64,000 bases of DNA from Pseudomonas oligotrophica (GTDB taxonomy: Bacteria; Pseudomonadota; Gammaproteobacteria; Pseudomonadales; Pseudomonadaceae), in assembly GCF_021726475.1 (NCBI RefSeq), contig NZ_JAKJRU010000008.1, positions 124,001 to 188,000 on the forward strand. Direction: 5' to 3'. Under the pieces are notes generated by a model. It saw only the letters and a list, made by a program, of their open reading frames with translations. It was not told the origin of the DNA and ran no database searches. Shown here piece after piece: positions 44,022-58,453 of the stretch. The position numbers and the translations under genes were made by a program. Position 1 is the stretch's first letter. Every line of letters starts with the position of its first letter.

Positions 44022-45484
44022 TGTCCATGCCTCTGAATCATCTGCTGCCGCAGGCTGCGGCGCACATCATGGTCCGCGAGCTGACCCTCGACAGCCGCAA
44101 GGTTCGCCCGGGCGATCTGTTCTTCGCCCTGCCGGGGCTGCACAGCGACGGCCGCGCGCACATCGACGACGCCATCGCCCGTGGTGCGGCAGCGATCGTC
44201 TACGAGGCCGAGGGTGCCCAGGTGCAGGCCAGCGAAGCGGCCGCCCTGGTGCCGGTGCGCGACCTCGCCGGGCAGCTGTCGGCCATCGCCGGGCGCTTCT
44301 ATGGCGAGCCGAGCCGCAACCTGCGGCTGGTCGGCGTGACCGGCACCAACGGCAAGACCAGCGTGAGCCAGCTGATCGCCCAGGCCCTCGATCGCCTGGG
44401 TGAGCGCTGCGGCATCATCGGCACCCTGGGCACTGGCTTTCATGGCGAGCTCGAACTGGGCCGCCACACCACGCCCGACGCCATCGGCGTACAGGCGGCG
44501 CTCGCCGGGCTCAAGCAGCGCGAGGCTCGCGCGGTGGCCATGGAGGTCTCGTCCCATGGCCTGGACCAGGGGCGCGTCGCCGCGCTCGAGTTCGACATCG
44601 CCGTGTTCACCAACCTGTCGCGCGATCACCTCGACTACCACGGCAGCATGGACGCCTACGCGGCGGCCAAGGCGCGACTGTTCGAGATGCCCGGGTTGGG
44701 TTGCTGCGTGATCAACCTGGACGATGCCTTCGGCCGCCAGCTGGCCGCACAGCCAAGCGAGGCGCGCCTGATCAGCTACAGCCTCGAGGATCCGGCAGCG
44801 ACGCTCTACTGCCCTGAAGCGCGGTTCGACGAGCAGGGCATGCAGGCCCGCCTGGTCACGGCGCAGGGCGAGCGCAGCCTGCGCAGCCCGCTGCTTGGCC
44901 GCTTCAACCTGAGCAACGTGCTGGCGGCGGTCGGTGCCCTGCTGGGCATGGACTACCCGCTGGACGAGATTCTCGCGGTGCTGCCGCAGCTGCAGGGCCC
45001 GGCCGGCCGCATGCAGCGCCTGGGCGATGCCGGGCAGCCGCTGGTGGTGGTCGACTACGCCCACACCCCGGACGCGCTGGAAAAAGTTCTCGAGGCGCTG
45101 CGGCCGCATGTGCGCGGCCGCCTGCTCTGCCTGTTCGGCTGCGGCGGCGATCGCGACCGCGGCAAGCGCCCGCTGATGGCCGCGGCGGCCGAGCGCCTGG
45201 CCGACGTCGTCCTGGTCACCGATGACAACCCGCGCAACGAGGCGCCAGAGCAGATCTTCGCCGATATCCGCCAGGGCTTCGCCGATGCCGGGGCGGTGAC
45301 CTTCATGCACGGCCGGGCCGCTGCCATCGCTGCCGCGGTCGCCGCCAGCCAGGCCGACGATGTCCTGCTGCTCGCCGGCAAGGGGCACGAGGATTATCAG
45401 GAAATCCGCGGCGAACGACTGCCGTTCTCCGATCTCGACGAGGCGCAGAAGGCGCTTGCCGCCTGGAGGGCTTCCCATGCTTGA
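44021..45484 (+). CDS. murE: UDP-MurNAc-tripeptide ligase MurE
   Basis: 487 residues, Mur ligase with ATP motif GTNGKT at about 108-113 and the meso-diaminopimelate recognition motif DNPR at 402-405, consistent with a Gram-negative peptidoglycan. It starts one base inside the ftsI stop and overlaps murF by 8 bases. Confidence 0.97.
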
Positions 45485-46853
45485 AGCGATGCGCCTTGCA
45501 GAACTGCTCGCGCCCCTGGCGGGCCGCCTGGTCGGCGCCGATGTCGCATTCGACTCGGTCAGCACCGACAGCCGCCACATCCAGCCGGGCCAGCTGTTCG
45601 TCGCGCTGACCGGCGAGCGCTTCGACGGGCACGCCTATCTCGCCGACGTCGCCGCCAAGGGCGCCGTGGCCGCGCTGGTGCAACGGGAAATCGAGGGCGC
45701 CGGCCTGCCACAGCTGGTGGTGGCCGACACCCGCCTGGCGCTGGGGCGCCTGGGCGCGCTGAACCGCAGCCGCTTCGGCGGCCCGGTCGCCGCGGTGACC
45801 GGCTCGAGCGGCAAGACCAGCGTCAAGGAAATGCTCGCCAGCATCCTGCGCGTGGCCCATGGCGACGACGCGGTCCTGGCCACCCGCGGCAATCTCAACA
45901 ATGACCTGGGCGCGCCGCTGACCCTGCTGGAGATCGGTCCGCAGCACCGCAGTGCAGTGATCGAACTGGGCGCCTCGCGGCTCGGCGAGATCGCCTACAC
46001 CGTCGAGCTGGTGCGCCCGCAGGTCAGCATCATCACCAACGCCGGCAACGCCCATGTCGGCGAGTTCGGCGGCGTCGACAAGATCGTCGAGGCCAAGGGC
46101 GAGATCCTCGACGGGCTGGCCGCCGATGGCGTCGCCGTGCTCAATCGCGATGACCCGGCCTTCCCGGTCTGGGCCGCGCGTGCGGCTGGGCGACGCATCA
46201 TCGGCTTCGGCCTGCAGAGCCCGCTGGCCGACTTCACCGCCGCGTCGATCGCCCATGACGAGCGCGGCTGCCCGAACTTCACCCTGGCCGGCCCCGCTGG
46301 CGCCTGGCGTGTGCAGCTCAACCTGCTCGGCCGGCACAACGTCGCCAACGCCCTGGCCGCCGCCGCCGCCGCCCACGCGCTGGGCGTGCCGGCGGACGCC
46401 ATCGTCGCCGGCCTGCAGGCCCTGCAGCCGGTCAAGGGCCGCGCCGTGGCGCGGCTGCTGGCCAACGGCGTACGCCTGATCGACGACAGCTACAACGCCA
46501 ACCCGGCCTCGATGTGCGCGGCGGTCGACGTGCTGGCCGGTTTCGCCGGTCGCCGCGTGCTGGCCCTCGGCGACATGGGCGAGCTCGGCGAGTGGGCCGA
46601 GCAGGGGCACCGCGAGGTGGGCGCCTATGCCGCCGGCAAGGTCGATGCGCTCTATGCGGTCGGCCCGCTGATGGCCCATGCCGTTGCGGCATTCGGCAGT
46701 GGCGGCCGGCACTTCGCCGACCAGGCCAGCCTGATCGAGGCACTGCGCAGCGAGCAGGGAAGCGGCACCACCCTATTGATCAAGGGTTCGCGCAGCGCGG
46801 CGATGGACAAGGTCGTCGTCGCGCTGGGCGGACCGGAAACGGAGACTCATTGA
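45477..46853 (+). CDS. murF: UDP-MurNAc-pentapeptide ligase MurF
   Basis: 458 residues, Mur ligase with ATP motif GSSGKTS at about 109-115. It adds D-Ala-D-Ala to the UDP-MurNAc-tripeptide. The ATG at 45477 lies within the end of murE; the longer frame upstream is a murE shadow. Confidence 0.97.
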   Translation: MLEAMRLAELLAPLAGRLVGADVAFDSVSTDSRHIQPGQLFVALTGERFDGHAYLADVAAKGAVAALVQREIEGAGLPQLVVADTRLALGRLGALNRSRFGGPVAAVTGSSGKTSVKEMLASILRVAHGDDAVLATRGNLNNDLGAPLTLLEIGPQHRSAVIELGASRLGEIAYTVELVRPQVSIITNAGNAHVGEFGGVDKIVEAKGEILDGLAADGVAVLNRDDPAFPVWAARAAGRRIIGFGLQSPLADFTAASIAHDERGCPNFTLAGPAGAWRVQLNLLGRHNVANALAAAAAAHALGVPADAIVAGLQALQPVKGRAVARLLANGVRLIDDSYNANPASMCAAVDVLAGFAGRRVLALGDMGELGEWAEQGHREVGAYAAGKVDALYAVGPLMAHAVAAFGSGGRHFADQASLIEALRSEQGSGTTLLIKGSRSAAMDKVVVALGGPETETH

Positions 46854-47935
46854 TGCTGCTGCTACTCGCCGAGTACCTGCAAAGGTTCCACACCGGGTTC
46901 GGGGTGTTCCAATACCTGACCCTGCGCGGAATCCTTGGCGTGCTCACTGCCCTGGTCCTGTCCCTGTGGATGGGCCCCTGGCTGATCCGCACCCTGCAGA
47001 TCCGCCAGATCGGCCAGGCGGTGCGGACCGACGGCCCGCAGTCGCACTTGTCCAAGTCGGGTACGCCGACCATGGGCGGCGCGCTGATCCTCAGCGCCAT
47101 CGCCATCAGCACCCTGCTGTGGGCCGATCTGGGCAACCGCTATGTCTGGGTGGTGCTGGGCGTGACCCTGCTGTTCGGTGCCATCGGCTGGGTCGACGAC
47201 TACCGCAAGGTGATCGAGAAGAATTCGCGCGGCCTGCCGAGCCGCTGGAAGTACTTCTGGCAGTCGGTGTTCGGCCTGGGCGCCGCGGTGTTCCTTTATA
47301 TGACCGCGCAGACGCCGGTGGAGACGACGCTGATCCTGCCGCTGCTGAAGAACATCGAGATTCCCCTGGGCATCGGTTTCGTCGTCCTCAGCTACTTCGT
47401 CATCGTCGGCGCCAGCAACGCGGTCAACCTGACCGACGGGCTGGACGGCCTGGCGATCATGCCGACGGTGATGGTCGGCGGCGGCCTGGGCATCTTCTGC
47501 TACCTGTCGGGCAACATGAACTTCGCCGACTACCTGCTGATTCCCTACGTTCCCGGCGCGGGCGAGCTGATCGTCTTCTGCGGCGCGCTGACCGGCGCGG
47601 GGCTGGGCTTCCTCTGGTTCAACACCTACCCGGCACAGGTCTTCATGGGCGATGTCGGCGCCCTGGCGCTGGGCGCCGCGCTGGGCACCATCGCGGTGAT
47701 CGTCCGCCAGGAAGTGGTGCTGTTCATCATGGGCGGGGTGTTCGTCATGGAAACCCTCTCGGTGATGATCCAGGTCGCCAGCTTCAAGCTGACCGGCAAG
47801 CGCGTGTTCCGCATGGCGCCGATCCACCACCATTTCGAACTCAAGGGCTGGCCCGAACCGCGGGTCATCGTGCGCTTCTGGATCATCACGGTGATCCTGG
47901 TGCTCGTTGGCCTGGCCACCCTGAAGCTGAGGTGA
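46853..47935 (+). CDS. mraY: Phospho-MurNAc-pentapeptide transferase MraY
   Basis: 360 residues with about ten membrane helices. Conserved catalytic regions are [19 protein letters not shown] and the cytosolic loop [13 protein letters not shown]. It transfers phospho-MurNAc-pentapeptide to undecaprenyl phosphate, forming lipid I. The ATG overlaps the murF stop. Confidence 0.97.
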   Translation: MLLLLAEYLQRFHTGFGVFQYLTLRGILGVLTALVLSLWMGPWLIRTLQIRQIGQAVRTDGPQSHLSKSGTPTMGGALILSAIAISTLLWADLGNRYVWVVLGVTLLFGAIGWVDDYRKVIEKNSRGLPSRWKYFWQSVFGLGAAVFLYMTAQTPVETTLILPLLKNIEIPLGIGFVVLSYFVIVGASNAVNLTDGLDGLAIMPTVMVGGGLGIFCYLSGNMNFADYLLIPYVPGAGELIVFCGALTGAGLGFLWFNTYPAQVFMGDVGALALGAALGTIAVIVRQEVVLFIMGGVFVMETLSVMIQVASFKLTGKRVFRMAPIHHHFELKGWPEPRVIVRFWIITVILVLVGLATLKLR

Positions 47936-47940
47936 CAGAC

Positions 47941-49284
47941 GTGCTCATCGCTTCCGACCAGTTCCGCATCGTCGTCGGCCTCGGCAAGAGCGGCCTCTCC
48001 GTGGTTCGCCACCTGGCGAGCCGCGGGCTGCCGTTCGCCGTGGTCGACACGCGCGCCAACCCGCCGGAGCTGGCCACCCTGGCGGCGCAGTACCCGCAGG
48101 TGGAAGTGCGCTGCGGCGAGCTGGACGTGGACTTTCTCTGCCGCGCCAGCGAGCTGATCGTCAGCCCCGGATTGCCGGTCAGCACGCCCGCGCTGCAGGC
48201 AGCCGCCGCGCGCGGGGTGAAGCTGTCCGGTGACATCGACCTGTTCGCCCGCGAAGCCACGGCGCCGATCGTCGCCATCACCGGCTCCAACGCCAAGAGC
48301 ACCGTCACCACGCTGGTCGGCGAGATGGCCGCGGCGGCCGGGCGCAGGGTCGCGGTCGGTGGCAACCTGGGCACGCCGGCGCTGGACCTGCTCGCCGCCG
48401 ATGTCGAACTCTACGTACTGGAGCTGTCGAGCTTCCAGCTGGAAACCACCGAGTGCCTGAACGCCGAAGTGGCGACCTGCCTGAACATCAGCGAAGACCA
48501 CATGGACCGCTACAGCGGCCTGCCGGCCTACCACCAGGCCAAGCACCGCATCTTCCGCGGTGCGCGCCAGGTGGTGGTCAACCGTGACGACCTGCTGAGC
48601 CGGCCGTTGCCGGTCGAAGGTGTCGCCGTCTGGACCTTTGGCCTGGGGCAGCCGGACTTCCGCGGCTTCGGCCTGCGTGAGGAAGCCGGCGAACGCTGCC
48701 TGGCGTTCCAGTTCGAAGCGCTGATGCCGGTGCGCGAACTGAAGATCCGCGGTGCGCACAATCAATCGAACGCGCTCGCCGCGCTGGCCCTTGGCCACGC
48801 GGTCGGACTGCCGTTCGCGACGATGCTCGAGACCCTGCGTCGCTTCGCCGGCCTGCCGCATCGCTGTCAATGGGTCGGCGAGCACGGCGGCGTCGCCTAC
48901 TACGACGATTCCAAGGCCACCAACGTCGGTGCTGCGCTGGCCGCCATCGAAGGGCTGGGTGCGGATATCCCGGGCCAGCTGGTGCTGATCGCCGGCGGCG
49001 ACGGCAAGGGCGCCGACTTCGCACCCTTGCGTGCACCGATCAGCCAGCACTGCCGGGCGGTGGTATTGCTGGGGCGCGATGCGCCACGCCTGGCCGAGGC
49101 CCTGCAAGGTGCCGTGGCGCTGCTGCCGGTGGCATCGCTGGATGAAGCGGTCCAGGCTGCCGCGAGCGTGGCGCAGCCGGGTGACGCCGTGCTGCTGTCG
49201 CCGGCCTGCGCCAGCCTCGACATGTTCCGCAACTTCGAAGAGCGCGGCCGTCTGTTCGCCGCTGCGGTGGAGGCGCTCGCCTGA
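47941..49284 (+). CDS. murD: UDP-MurNAc-L-Ala:D-Glu ligase MurD
   Basis: 447 residues, Mur ligase with ATP motif GSNAKST at about 115-121. The start is taken as GTG at 47941 with GAGGTGA 5 nt upstream; an in-frame GTG at 47932 is possible but overlaps that ribosome binding site. It adds D-Glu to UDP-MurNAc-L-Ala. Confidence 0.96.
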   Translation: MLIASDQFRIVVGLGKSGLSVVRHLASRGLPFAVVDTRANPPELATLAAQYPQVEVRCGELDVDFLCRASELIVSPGLPVSTPALQAAAARGVKLSGDIDLFAREATAPIVAITGSNAKSTVTTLVGEMAAAAGRRVAVGGNLGTPALDLLAADVELYVLELSSFQLETTECLNAEVATCLNISEDHMDRYSGLPAYHQAKHRIFRGARQVVVNRDDLLSRPLPVEGVAVWTFGLGQPDFRGFGLREEAGERCLAFQFEALMPVRELKIRGAHNQSNALAALALGHAVGLPFATMLETLRRFAGLPHRCQWVGEHGGVAYYDDSKATNVGAALAAIEGLGADIPGQLVLIAGGDGKGADFAPLRAPISQHCRAVVLLGRDAPRLAEALQGAVALLPVASLDEAVQAAASVAQPGDAVLLSPACASLDMFRNFEERGRLFAAAVEALA

Positions 49285-50510
49285 TGCTCGCCTTCCTGCG
49301 CAATGCCTCGTCGCCGCTGTTCGGTCGCCGCCTGGTCGATCTGGACTTCCCCATGCTGGCCGGCTGCCTGGCACTGCTCGGCCTCGGGCTGGTGATGATC
49401 ACCTCGGCATCCTCGGAAGTCGCGGCGGTCAATTCGGGCAATGCGCTCTATCACATGATTCGCCACCTGGTGTACGTGGCGCTCGGCCTGGGCGCCGCGC
49501 TGCTGGTGTTGCTGGTGCCGGTGACCACCTGGCAGCGCCTGGACTGGATGCTGCTGCTGGCCGCGTTCGGCCTGTTGATCCTGGTGCTGATCCCGGGCAT
49601 CGGCCGCGAGGTGAACGGTTCGATGCGCTGGATCGGCTTCGGTGCGTTCAACGTGCAGCCTTCCGAACTGGCCAAGGTGTTCGTGGTGATCTATCTCGCC
49701 GGCTACCTGGTACGGCGCCAGGCCGAGGTGCGCGAGAGCATGTGGGGCTTCGCCAAGCCGTTCCTCGTGCTGCTGCCGATGGCCATGCTGCTGCTGCTCG
49801 AGCCGGACTTCGGCGCCACGGTGGTGATGATGGGCGCGGCGGTGGCCATGCTGTTCCTCGGTGGCGTCGGCCTGATCCGCTTCAGCCTGCTGGTGGTGTT
49901 CGCCGTGGGCGCGGTGTTCATCCTGGTGCAGACCCAGGAGTACCGCCTGCAGCGCCTGATCACCTTTACCGACCCCTGGGCCGACCAGTACGGCGCCGGC
50001 TACCAGCTGACCCAGGCGCTGATCGCCTTCGGCCGTGGCGAGTGGTTCGGCGTCGGCCTGGGCAACAGTGTGCAGAAGCAGTTCTACCTGCCCGAGGCGC
50101 ACACCGACTTCGTCTTCTCGGTGCTGGCCGAGGAACTGGGCATGATCGGCGCGCTGGCGACCATCGCGCTGTTCGCCTTCGTCGGCGTGCGCGCGCTCTA
50201 CATCGGCCTGTGGGCCGAGAAGGCCAAGCAGTTCTTCGCCGCCTACGTGGCCTGGGGCATCGCCTTCCTCTGGCTGGGGCAGTTCCTCATCAACATCGGC
50301 GTGAACGTCGGCCTGCTGCCGACCAAGGGCCTCACGCTGCCGTTCCTCAGCTATGGCGGCAGCTCGCTGATCGTCACCTGCGCCAGCATGGCGCTGCTGC
50401 TGCGCATCGAGTGGGAAAGCCGCACGGTGCTGGGCAGCGAGGAGGTCGAGTTCAGCGAGGCGGACTTCCACGAGCCGGGCGACGGCAAGGAGGTGGTCCA
50501 TGGCCGCTAA
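49284..50510 (+). CDS. ftsW: Septal peptidoglycan polymerase FtsW
   Basis: 408 residues, SEDS family with about ten membrane helices. The catalytic region EAHTDFVFSVLAEELG and the C-terminal KGLTLPFLSYGGSS are conserved. FtsW polymerises septal glycan with FtsI. It starts in the murD stop and overlaps murG by 11 bases. Confidence 0.97.
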   Translation: MLAFLRNASSPLFGRRLVDLDFPMLAGCLALLGLGLVMITSASSEVAAVNSGNALYHMIRHLVYVALGLGAALLVLLVPVTTWQRLDWMLLLAAFGLLILVLIPGIGREVNGSMRWIGFGAFNVQPSELAKVFVVIYLAGYLVRRQAEVRESMWGFAKPFLVLLPMAMLLLLEPDFGATVVMMGAAVAMLFLGGVGLIRFSLLVVFAVGAVFILVQTQEYRLQRLITFTDPWADQYGAGYQLTQALIAFGRGEWFGVGLGNSVQKQFYLPEAHTDFVFSVLAEELGMIGALATIALFAFVGVRALYIGLWAEKAKQFFAAYVAWGIAFLWLGQFLINIGVNVGLLPTKGLTLPFLSYGGSSLIVTCASMALLLRIEWESRTVLGSEEVEFSEADFHEPGDGKEVVHGR

Positions 50511-51562
50511 CGTGCTGATCATGGCCGGCGGCACCGGCGGCCACGTGTTCCCTGCGCTGGCCTGTGCCCGCGAGTTCCAGGCGCGCGGCTACAGCGTGCA
50601 CTGGCTGGGCACGCCGCGCGGCATCGAGAACGAGCTGGTGCCGGCGGCCGGGCTGCCGCTGCACCTGATCCAGGTCAGCGGCCTGCGCGGCAAGAGCCTG
50701 ACGGCGCTGCTCAAGGCGCCGTTGCAGCTGGTCCGTTCGCTGCTGCAGGCGCGGCGCATCGTGCGCGAGCTCAAGCCGGTCTGCGTGCTCGGCCTGGGTG
50801 GCTACGTCACCGGTCCCGGCGGGCTGGCCGCGCGGTTGGCCGGCGTGCCGCTGATCATCCACGAGCAGAACGCCGTGGCCGGCACCGCCAACCGCAGCCT
50901 GGTGCCGCTGGCCAGCCGGGTCTGCGAGGCCTTCCCGGATACCTTCAGGGCCAGCGCCAAGCGGCGCACCACCGGCAACCCGGTGCGCGAGGAACTGTTC
51001 CTCGAGACCCCGCGCGACTCGCTGGCCAACCGCCGGCCACGCCTGCTGGTGCTCGGCGGCAGCCTCGGCGCCGAGCCGCTGAACAAGCTGGTGCCGCAAG
51101 CCCTGGCGCTGCTTCCGGCCAACCTGCGACCGGAACTCTTCCACCAGGCCGGCAAGCAGCACGCGGACCTCACCAGTCAGCGCTACGCCGAAGCCGGTGT
51201 CGAGGCACGGGTCGCGCCGTTCATCAAGGACATGGCGCAGGCCTATGCCTGGGCCGACCTGGTGATCTGCCGCGCCGGCGCGCTGACGGTGTGCGAGCTG
51301 GCGGCCGCCGGCCTGCCGTCGTTCCTGGTGCCGCTGCCGCATGCGATCGACGACCACCAGACGCGCAATGCCCAATACCTGGCCAGGGACGGCGCCGCCG
51401 TGCTCCTGCCGCAAGCCAAGACCGATGCTGCCGCCCTTGCCGCGCAGCTTGAAGAGGTACTGATGCACCCGGAAAAACTCAAGGCCATGGGCGCCACCGC
51501 ACGCAAGCTGGCGCGGCCCGATGCGACGCGCCGCGTCGTCGATATCTGCCTGGAGGTGGCGC

Positions 51563-51570
<8 letters not shown>
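50500..51570 (+). CDS. murG: Lipid II synthase MurG
   Basis: 356 residues, GT-B glycosyltransferase with the N-terminal [13 protein letters not shown] loop and the donor-site signature [18 protein letters not shown]. It transfers GlcNAc to lipid I at the inner face of the membrane. It overlaps murC by 8 bases. Confidence 0.97.
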
Positions 51571-53964
<2,394 letters not shown>

Positions 53965-53966
53965 GC

Positions 53967-54824
53967 ATGATTACCACGCTCCGCCACACGCAACCGGGGA
54001 CCGGCCGCAGCTCGCGCAAGCCGCTGCCGCGTGGTGCGAGCCGGCTGGTCGAGCCCAAGCCGCTGTCGGCACGGTTGCCGCGGCCGAGCCTGGGCGGCGT
54101 CAAGCGCGTGCTCTGGCCGCTGCTGCTGGTCGGCCTGGCGGTCGGGCTCTACGAGCTGGGGCAGCGCCTGCTGCCCTATGCGGACCGGCCGATCGCCAAG
54201 GTCAGCGTGCAGGGCGAGCTGAGCTACGTCAGCCGGGCGGCGGTGCAGCAGCGCATCGCTCCGTTCGTCGAGTCGAGCTTCTTCAAGGTTGATCTGAACG
54301 GCATGCGCCACGATCTCGAGCAGATGCCCTGGATCGCCCACGTGGAAGTCCGGCGTGTCTGGCCCGACCAGGTGCAGATCCGCCTGGAGGAGCAGCTGCC
54401 TGTCGCCCGCTGGGGCGGGGAGGCGCTGCTGAACAACAACGGCCAGGCGTTCGCGCCGAACAATCTCAGCAATTATGAACACTTGCCGCAGTTGCATGGT
54501 CCGAAGCGGGCTCAGCAGCGGGTGATGCAGCAGTACCAGATGCTCAGCCAGATGCTGCGGCCGCTCGGCTTCTCGATTGCCAGCCTGGAACTGCGCGAGC
54601 GCGGCAGCTGGTTCCTGACCACCAGTCAGGGCATCGAGCTGCTGCTGGGGCGCGATCACGTGGTGGAAAAGATGCGCCGCTTCAGTGCGATCTACCAGAA
54701 GGCACTGCAGGTGCAGAGCGACAACATTGCAAGGATCGACCTGCGCTACGCCAACGGCCTGGCCGTGGCCTGGCGCGAGCCGATCCCGACCGCGACGGAC
54801 ACTGCCGTCGCCGTGAAGAATTGA
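53967..54824 (+). CDS. ftsQ: Cell division protein FtsQ
   Basis: 285 residues: basic cytosolic tail (1-45), one membrane helix (about 46-64), a POTRA domain (about 75-145) and the FtsQ beta domain. It recruits FtsL and FtsB to the divisome. The ATG at 53967 is 2 bp past the ddlB stop; the longer frame upstream is a ddlB shadow. Confidence 0.96.
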   Translation: MITTLRHTQPGTGRSSRKPLPRGASRLVEPKPLSARLPRPSLGGVKRVLWPLLLVGLAVGLYELGQRLLPYADRPIAKVSVQGELSYVSRAAVQQRIAPFVESSFFKVDLNGMRHDLEQMPWIAHVEVRRVWPDQVQIRLEEQLPVARWGGEALLNNNGQAFAPNNLSNYEHLPQLHGPKRAQQRVMQQYQMLSQMLRPLGFSIASLELRERGSWFLTTSQGIELLLGRDHVVEKMRRFSAIYQKALQVQSDNIARIDLRYANGLAVAWREPIPTATDTAVAVKN

Positions 54825-54836
54825 GGAACGAGACAC

Positions 54837-56087
54837 ATGTCTAGCGTGCAAAGCGGCAAGATGATCGTCGGCCTGGACATCGGCACTTCCAAGGTGGTGG
54901 CGCTGGTGGGCGAGGTGACCGCCGACGGGGAACTGGAAATCGTCGGCATCGGTACGCACCCCTCGCGCGGCCTGAAGAAGGGCGTGGTGGTGAACATCGA
55001 GTCCACCGTGCAGTCGATCCAGCGCGCAATCGAGGAGGCCCAGCTGATGGCTGGCTGCCGCATCCATTCGGCGTTCGTCGGCCTGGCGGGCAACCACATC
55101 CGCAGCCTGAACTCCCACGGCATCGTCGCCATCCGCGACCGCGAGGTCAGCACCGCGGACCTCGAGCGCGTGCTCGATGCCGCGCAGGCGGTGGCGATCC
55201 CGGCGGACCAGCGCGTGCTGCACACCCTGCCGCAGGACTACGTCATCGACAACCAGGAAGGCGTGCGCGAGCCGCTGGGCATGTCCGGCGTGCGCCTGGA
55301 GGCCAAGGTGCACGTGGTGACCTGCGCAGTGAACGCCGCGCAGAACGTCGAGAAATGCGTGCGCCGCTGCGGCCTGGAGGTGGACGACATCATCCTCGAG
55401 CAACTGGCCTCGGCCCATGCGGTGCTGACCGAGGACGAGAAGGAACTGGGCGTCTGCCTGGTGGACATCGGTGGCGGCACCACCGACATCTGCATCTTCA
55501 CCGAAGGCTCGATCCGGCATACCGCGGTGATCCCGATCGCCGGCGACCAGGTCACCAACGACATCGCCATGGCACTGCGCACGCCGACCCAGTACGCCGA
55601 GGAAATCAAGATCCGCTACGCCTGCGCACTGGCCAAGCTGGCCGGTGCCGGCGAGACCATCAAGGTGCCGAGCGTCGGCGACCGCCCGCCGCGCGAACTG
55701 TCCCGCCAGGCCCTGGCCGAGGTGGTCGAGCCGCGCTACGACGAGCTGTTCACCCTGATCCAGGCCGAGCTGCGCCGCAGCGGCTACGAGGACCTGATAC
55801 CGGCCGGCATCGTGCTGACCGGTGGCACCGCGAAGATGGAAGGCGCCGTCGACCTGGCCGAAGAAATCTTCCACATGCCGGTGCGCCTGGGCGTGCCGCA
55901 TACGGTCAAGGGCCTGAGCGACGTGGTGCGCAACCCTATCTATTCGACCGGCGTCGGGCTGCTGCTCTACGGGCTGCAGAAACAGGCCGACGGCGTGGTC
56001 GTTCCCGGCAGTGGCAGCAGCTATGCCGAGGAAAACAAGACGTCTGTCCTGGACCGCTTCAAGAGCTGGGTCCAGGGCAATTTCTGA
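54837..56087 (+). CDS. ftsA: Divisome actin-like protein FtsA
   Basis: 416 residues, actin fold with GLDIGTSKVVALVGEV at the N-terminus (phosphate 1) and VDIGGGTTDICIF (phosphate 2), plus a C-terminal amphipathic membrane-targeting helix (DRFKSWVQGNF). It anchors FtsZ filaments to the membrane. Confidence 0.97.
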   Translation: MSSVQSGKMIVGLDIGTSKVVALVGEVTADGELEIVGIGTHPSRGLKKGVVVNIESTVQSIQRAIEEAQLMAGCRIHSAFVGLAGNHIRSLNSHGIVAIRDREVSTADLERVLDAAQAVAIPADQRVLHTLPQDYVIDNQEGVREPLGMSGVRLEAKVHVVTCAVNAAQNVEKCVRRCGLEVDDIILEQLASAHAVLTEDEKELGVCLVDIGGGTTDICIFTEGSIRHTAVIPIAGDQVTNDIAMALRTPTQYAEEIKIRYACALAKLAGAGETIKVPSVGDRPPRELSRQALAEVVEPRYDELFTLIQAELRRSGYEDLIPAGIVLTGGTAKMEGAVDLAEEIFHMPVRLGVPHTVKGLSDVVRNPIYSTGVGLLLYGLQKQADGVVVPGSGSSYAEENKTSVLDRFKSWVQGNF

Positions 56088-56134
56088 GCAACGCGCAGTA
56101 AACCAAAACTAGAAAGCTGGAAGGAGAGAGGGAA

Positions 56135-57319
56135 ATGTTCGAACTGGTAGACCATACCCCACAAAGTGCAGTCATCAAGGTCATCGGCGTTGGTGGTGGC
56201 GGCGGCAATGCCGTCAACCACATGGTGCGCAACAACGTCGAAGGCGTCGAATTCATCTGTGCCAACACCGATGCTCAGGCACTCAAGAAGATCGAAGCGC
56301 GCACCGTTCTGCAGCTCGGCTCGGCCATCACCAAAGGCCTGGGCGCCGGCACCAACCCGGAAATCGGCCGCCAGGCCGCGATGGAGGATCGCGAGCGCAT
56401 CGCCGAAGTGCTGCAGGGCGCCGACATGGTGTTCATCACCACCGGCATGGGCGGTGGTACCGGTACCGGTGCGGCCCCGATCATCGCTTCGGTCGCCAAG
56501 GAAATGGGCATCCTGACCGTCGCCGTGGTCACCCGTCCGTTCCCCTTCGAGGGCCGTCGCCGCATGCAGGTGGCCGACGAGGGCATTCGCGCGCTGTCCG
56601 AGTGCGTCGACTCGCTGATCACCATCCCCAACGAGAAGCTGCTGACCATCCTCGGCAAGGACGCCAGCCTGCTGTCCGCCTTCGCCAAGGCTGACGACGT
56701 GCTGTCCGGCGCGGTACGCGGCATCTCCGACATCATGCAGCGTCCGGGCCTGATGAACGTCGACTTCGCCGACGTGAAGACCGTCATGGGCGAGATGGGC
56801 ATGGCGATGATGGGCACCGGCAGCGCCACCGGCCCGAACCGCGCACGCGAGGCGACCGAGGCGGCGATCCGCAACCCGCTGCTCGAGGACGTCAACCTGC
56901 AGGGCGCGCGTGGCATTCTGGTCAATATCACCGCTGGTCTGGACCTCTCGCTGGGCGAGTACGCCGCAGTCGGCGAGATCATCGAGGCCTTCGCCTCCGA
57001 CGAAGCCACCGTCAAGGTTGGCGCGGTGATCGATCCCGACATGCGCGACGAACTGCACGTCACTGTGGTCGCCACCGGCCTCGGCTCGCGCAACGACAAG
57101 CCGGTCAAGGTCGTCGACAACACCATGCAGAGCGTCTCCGCCCCGGTATCCACGCCGGCGCCGCGACAGGAGCAGGCCACCGTCAACTATCGCGATCTGG
57201 AGCGTCCGACCGTGATGCGCAATCAGGCGCATGCGGCCGCCACCGCAGCCAAGCTCAACCCCCAGGAGGATCTGGACTATCTCGACATCCCGGCTTTCCT
57301 GCGTCGCCAGGCTGATTGA
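56135..57319 (+). CDS. ftsZ: Tubulin-like division GTPase FtsZ
   Basis: 394 residues. The tubulin signature GMGGGTGTG is at 104-112; a variable linker (about 317-375) leads to the C-terminal peptide DYLDIPAFLRRQAD that binds FtsA and ZipA. AAGGAGAGAGG upstream is a very strong ribosome binding site, fitting high expression. Confidence 0.98.
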   Translation: MFELVDHTPQSAVIKVIGVGGGGGNAVNHMVRNNVEGVEFICANTDAQALKKIEARTVLQLGSAITKGLGAGTNPEIGRQAAMEDRERIAEVLQGADMVFITTGMGGGTGTGAAPIIASVAKEMGILTVAVVTRPFPFEGRRRMQVADEGIRALSECVDSLITIPNEKLLTILGKDASLLSAFAKADDVLSGAVRGISDIMQRPGLMNVDFADVKTVMGEMGMAMMGTGSATGPNRAREATEAAIRNPLLEDVNLQGARGILVNITAGLDLSLGEYAAVGEIIEAFASDEATVKVGAVIDPDMRDELHVTVVATGLGSRNDKPVKVVDNTMQSVSAPVSTPAPRQEQATVNYRDLERPTVMRNQAHAAATAAKLNPQEDLDYLDIPAFLRRQAD

Positions 57320-57356
57320 TTTAGGTTATTGGCGCTATGAGTGTGATTAGTATTCA

Positions 57357-57379
57357 TCAAAGGTGGCATCTGCTATTAT
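57357..57379 (+). promoter_or_regulatory. Candidate lpxC promoter
   Basis: TATTAT at 57374-57379 is a good -10 hexamer, 53 bp before the lpxC ATG; a weak -35 (about TATTCA, 57351-57356) sits 17 bp upstream. The AT-rich character of the 112-bp ftsZ-lpxC gap contrasts with the rest of the cluster and supports a separate promoter. Confidence 0.5.
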
Positions 57380-57395
57380 CGGCGCCACTTGTTGA

Positions 57396-58343
<948 letters not shown>

Positions 58344-58369
58344 GCAATACCTCTCTTCCTAGTTTTTTC

Positions 58370-58394
58370 AAGCCACCCTCGGGTGGCTTTTTTT
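58370..58394 (+). terminator. Intrinsic terminator after lpxC
   Basis: AAGCCACCC and GGGTGGCTT (58370-58389) form a tight stem with a 2-nt loop, followed by a seven-T run. Confidence 0.92.
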
Positions 58395-58453
58395 ATCGCC
58401 GCGGCCAGTAGCCCGGACAGGCGCAAGCAGGCCGGGCCGGGCGGGGACCTGGA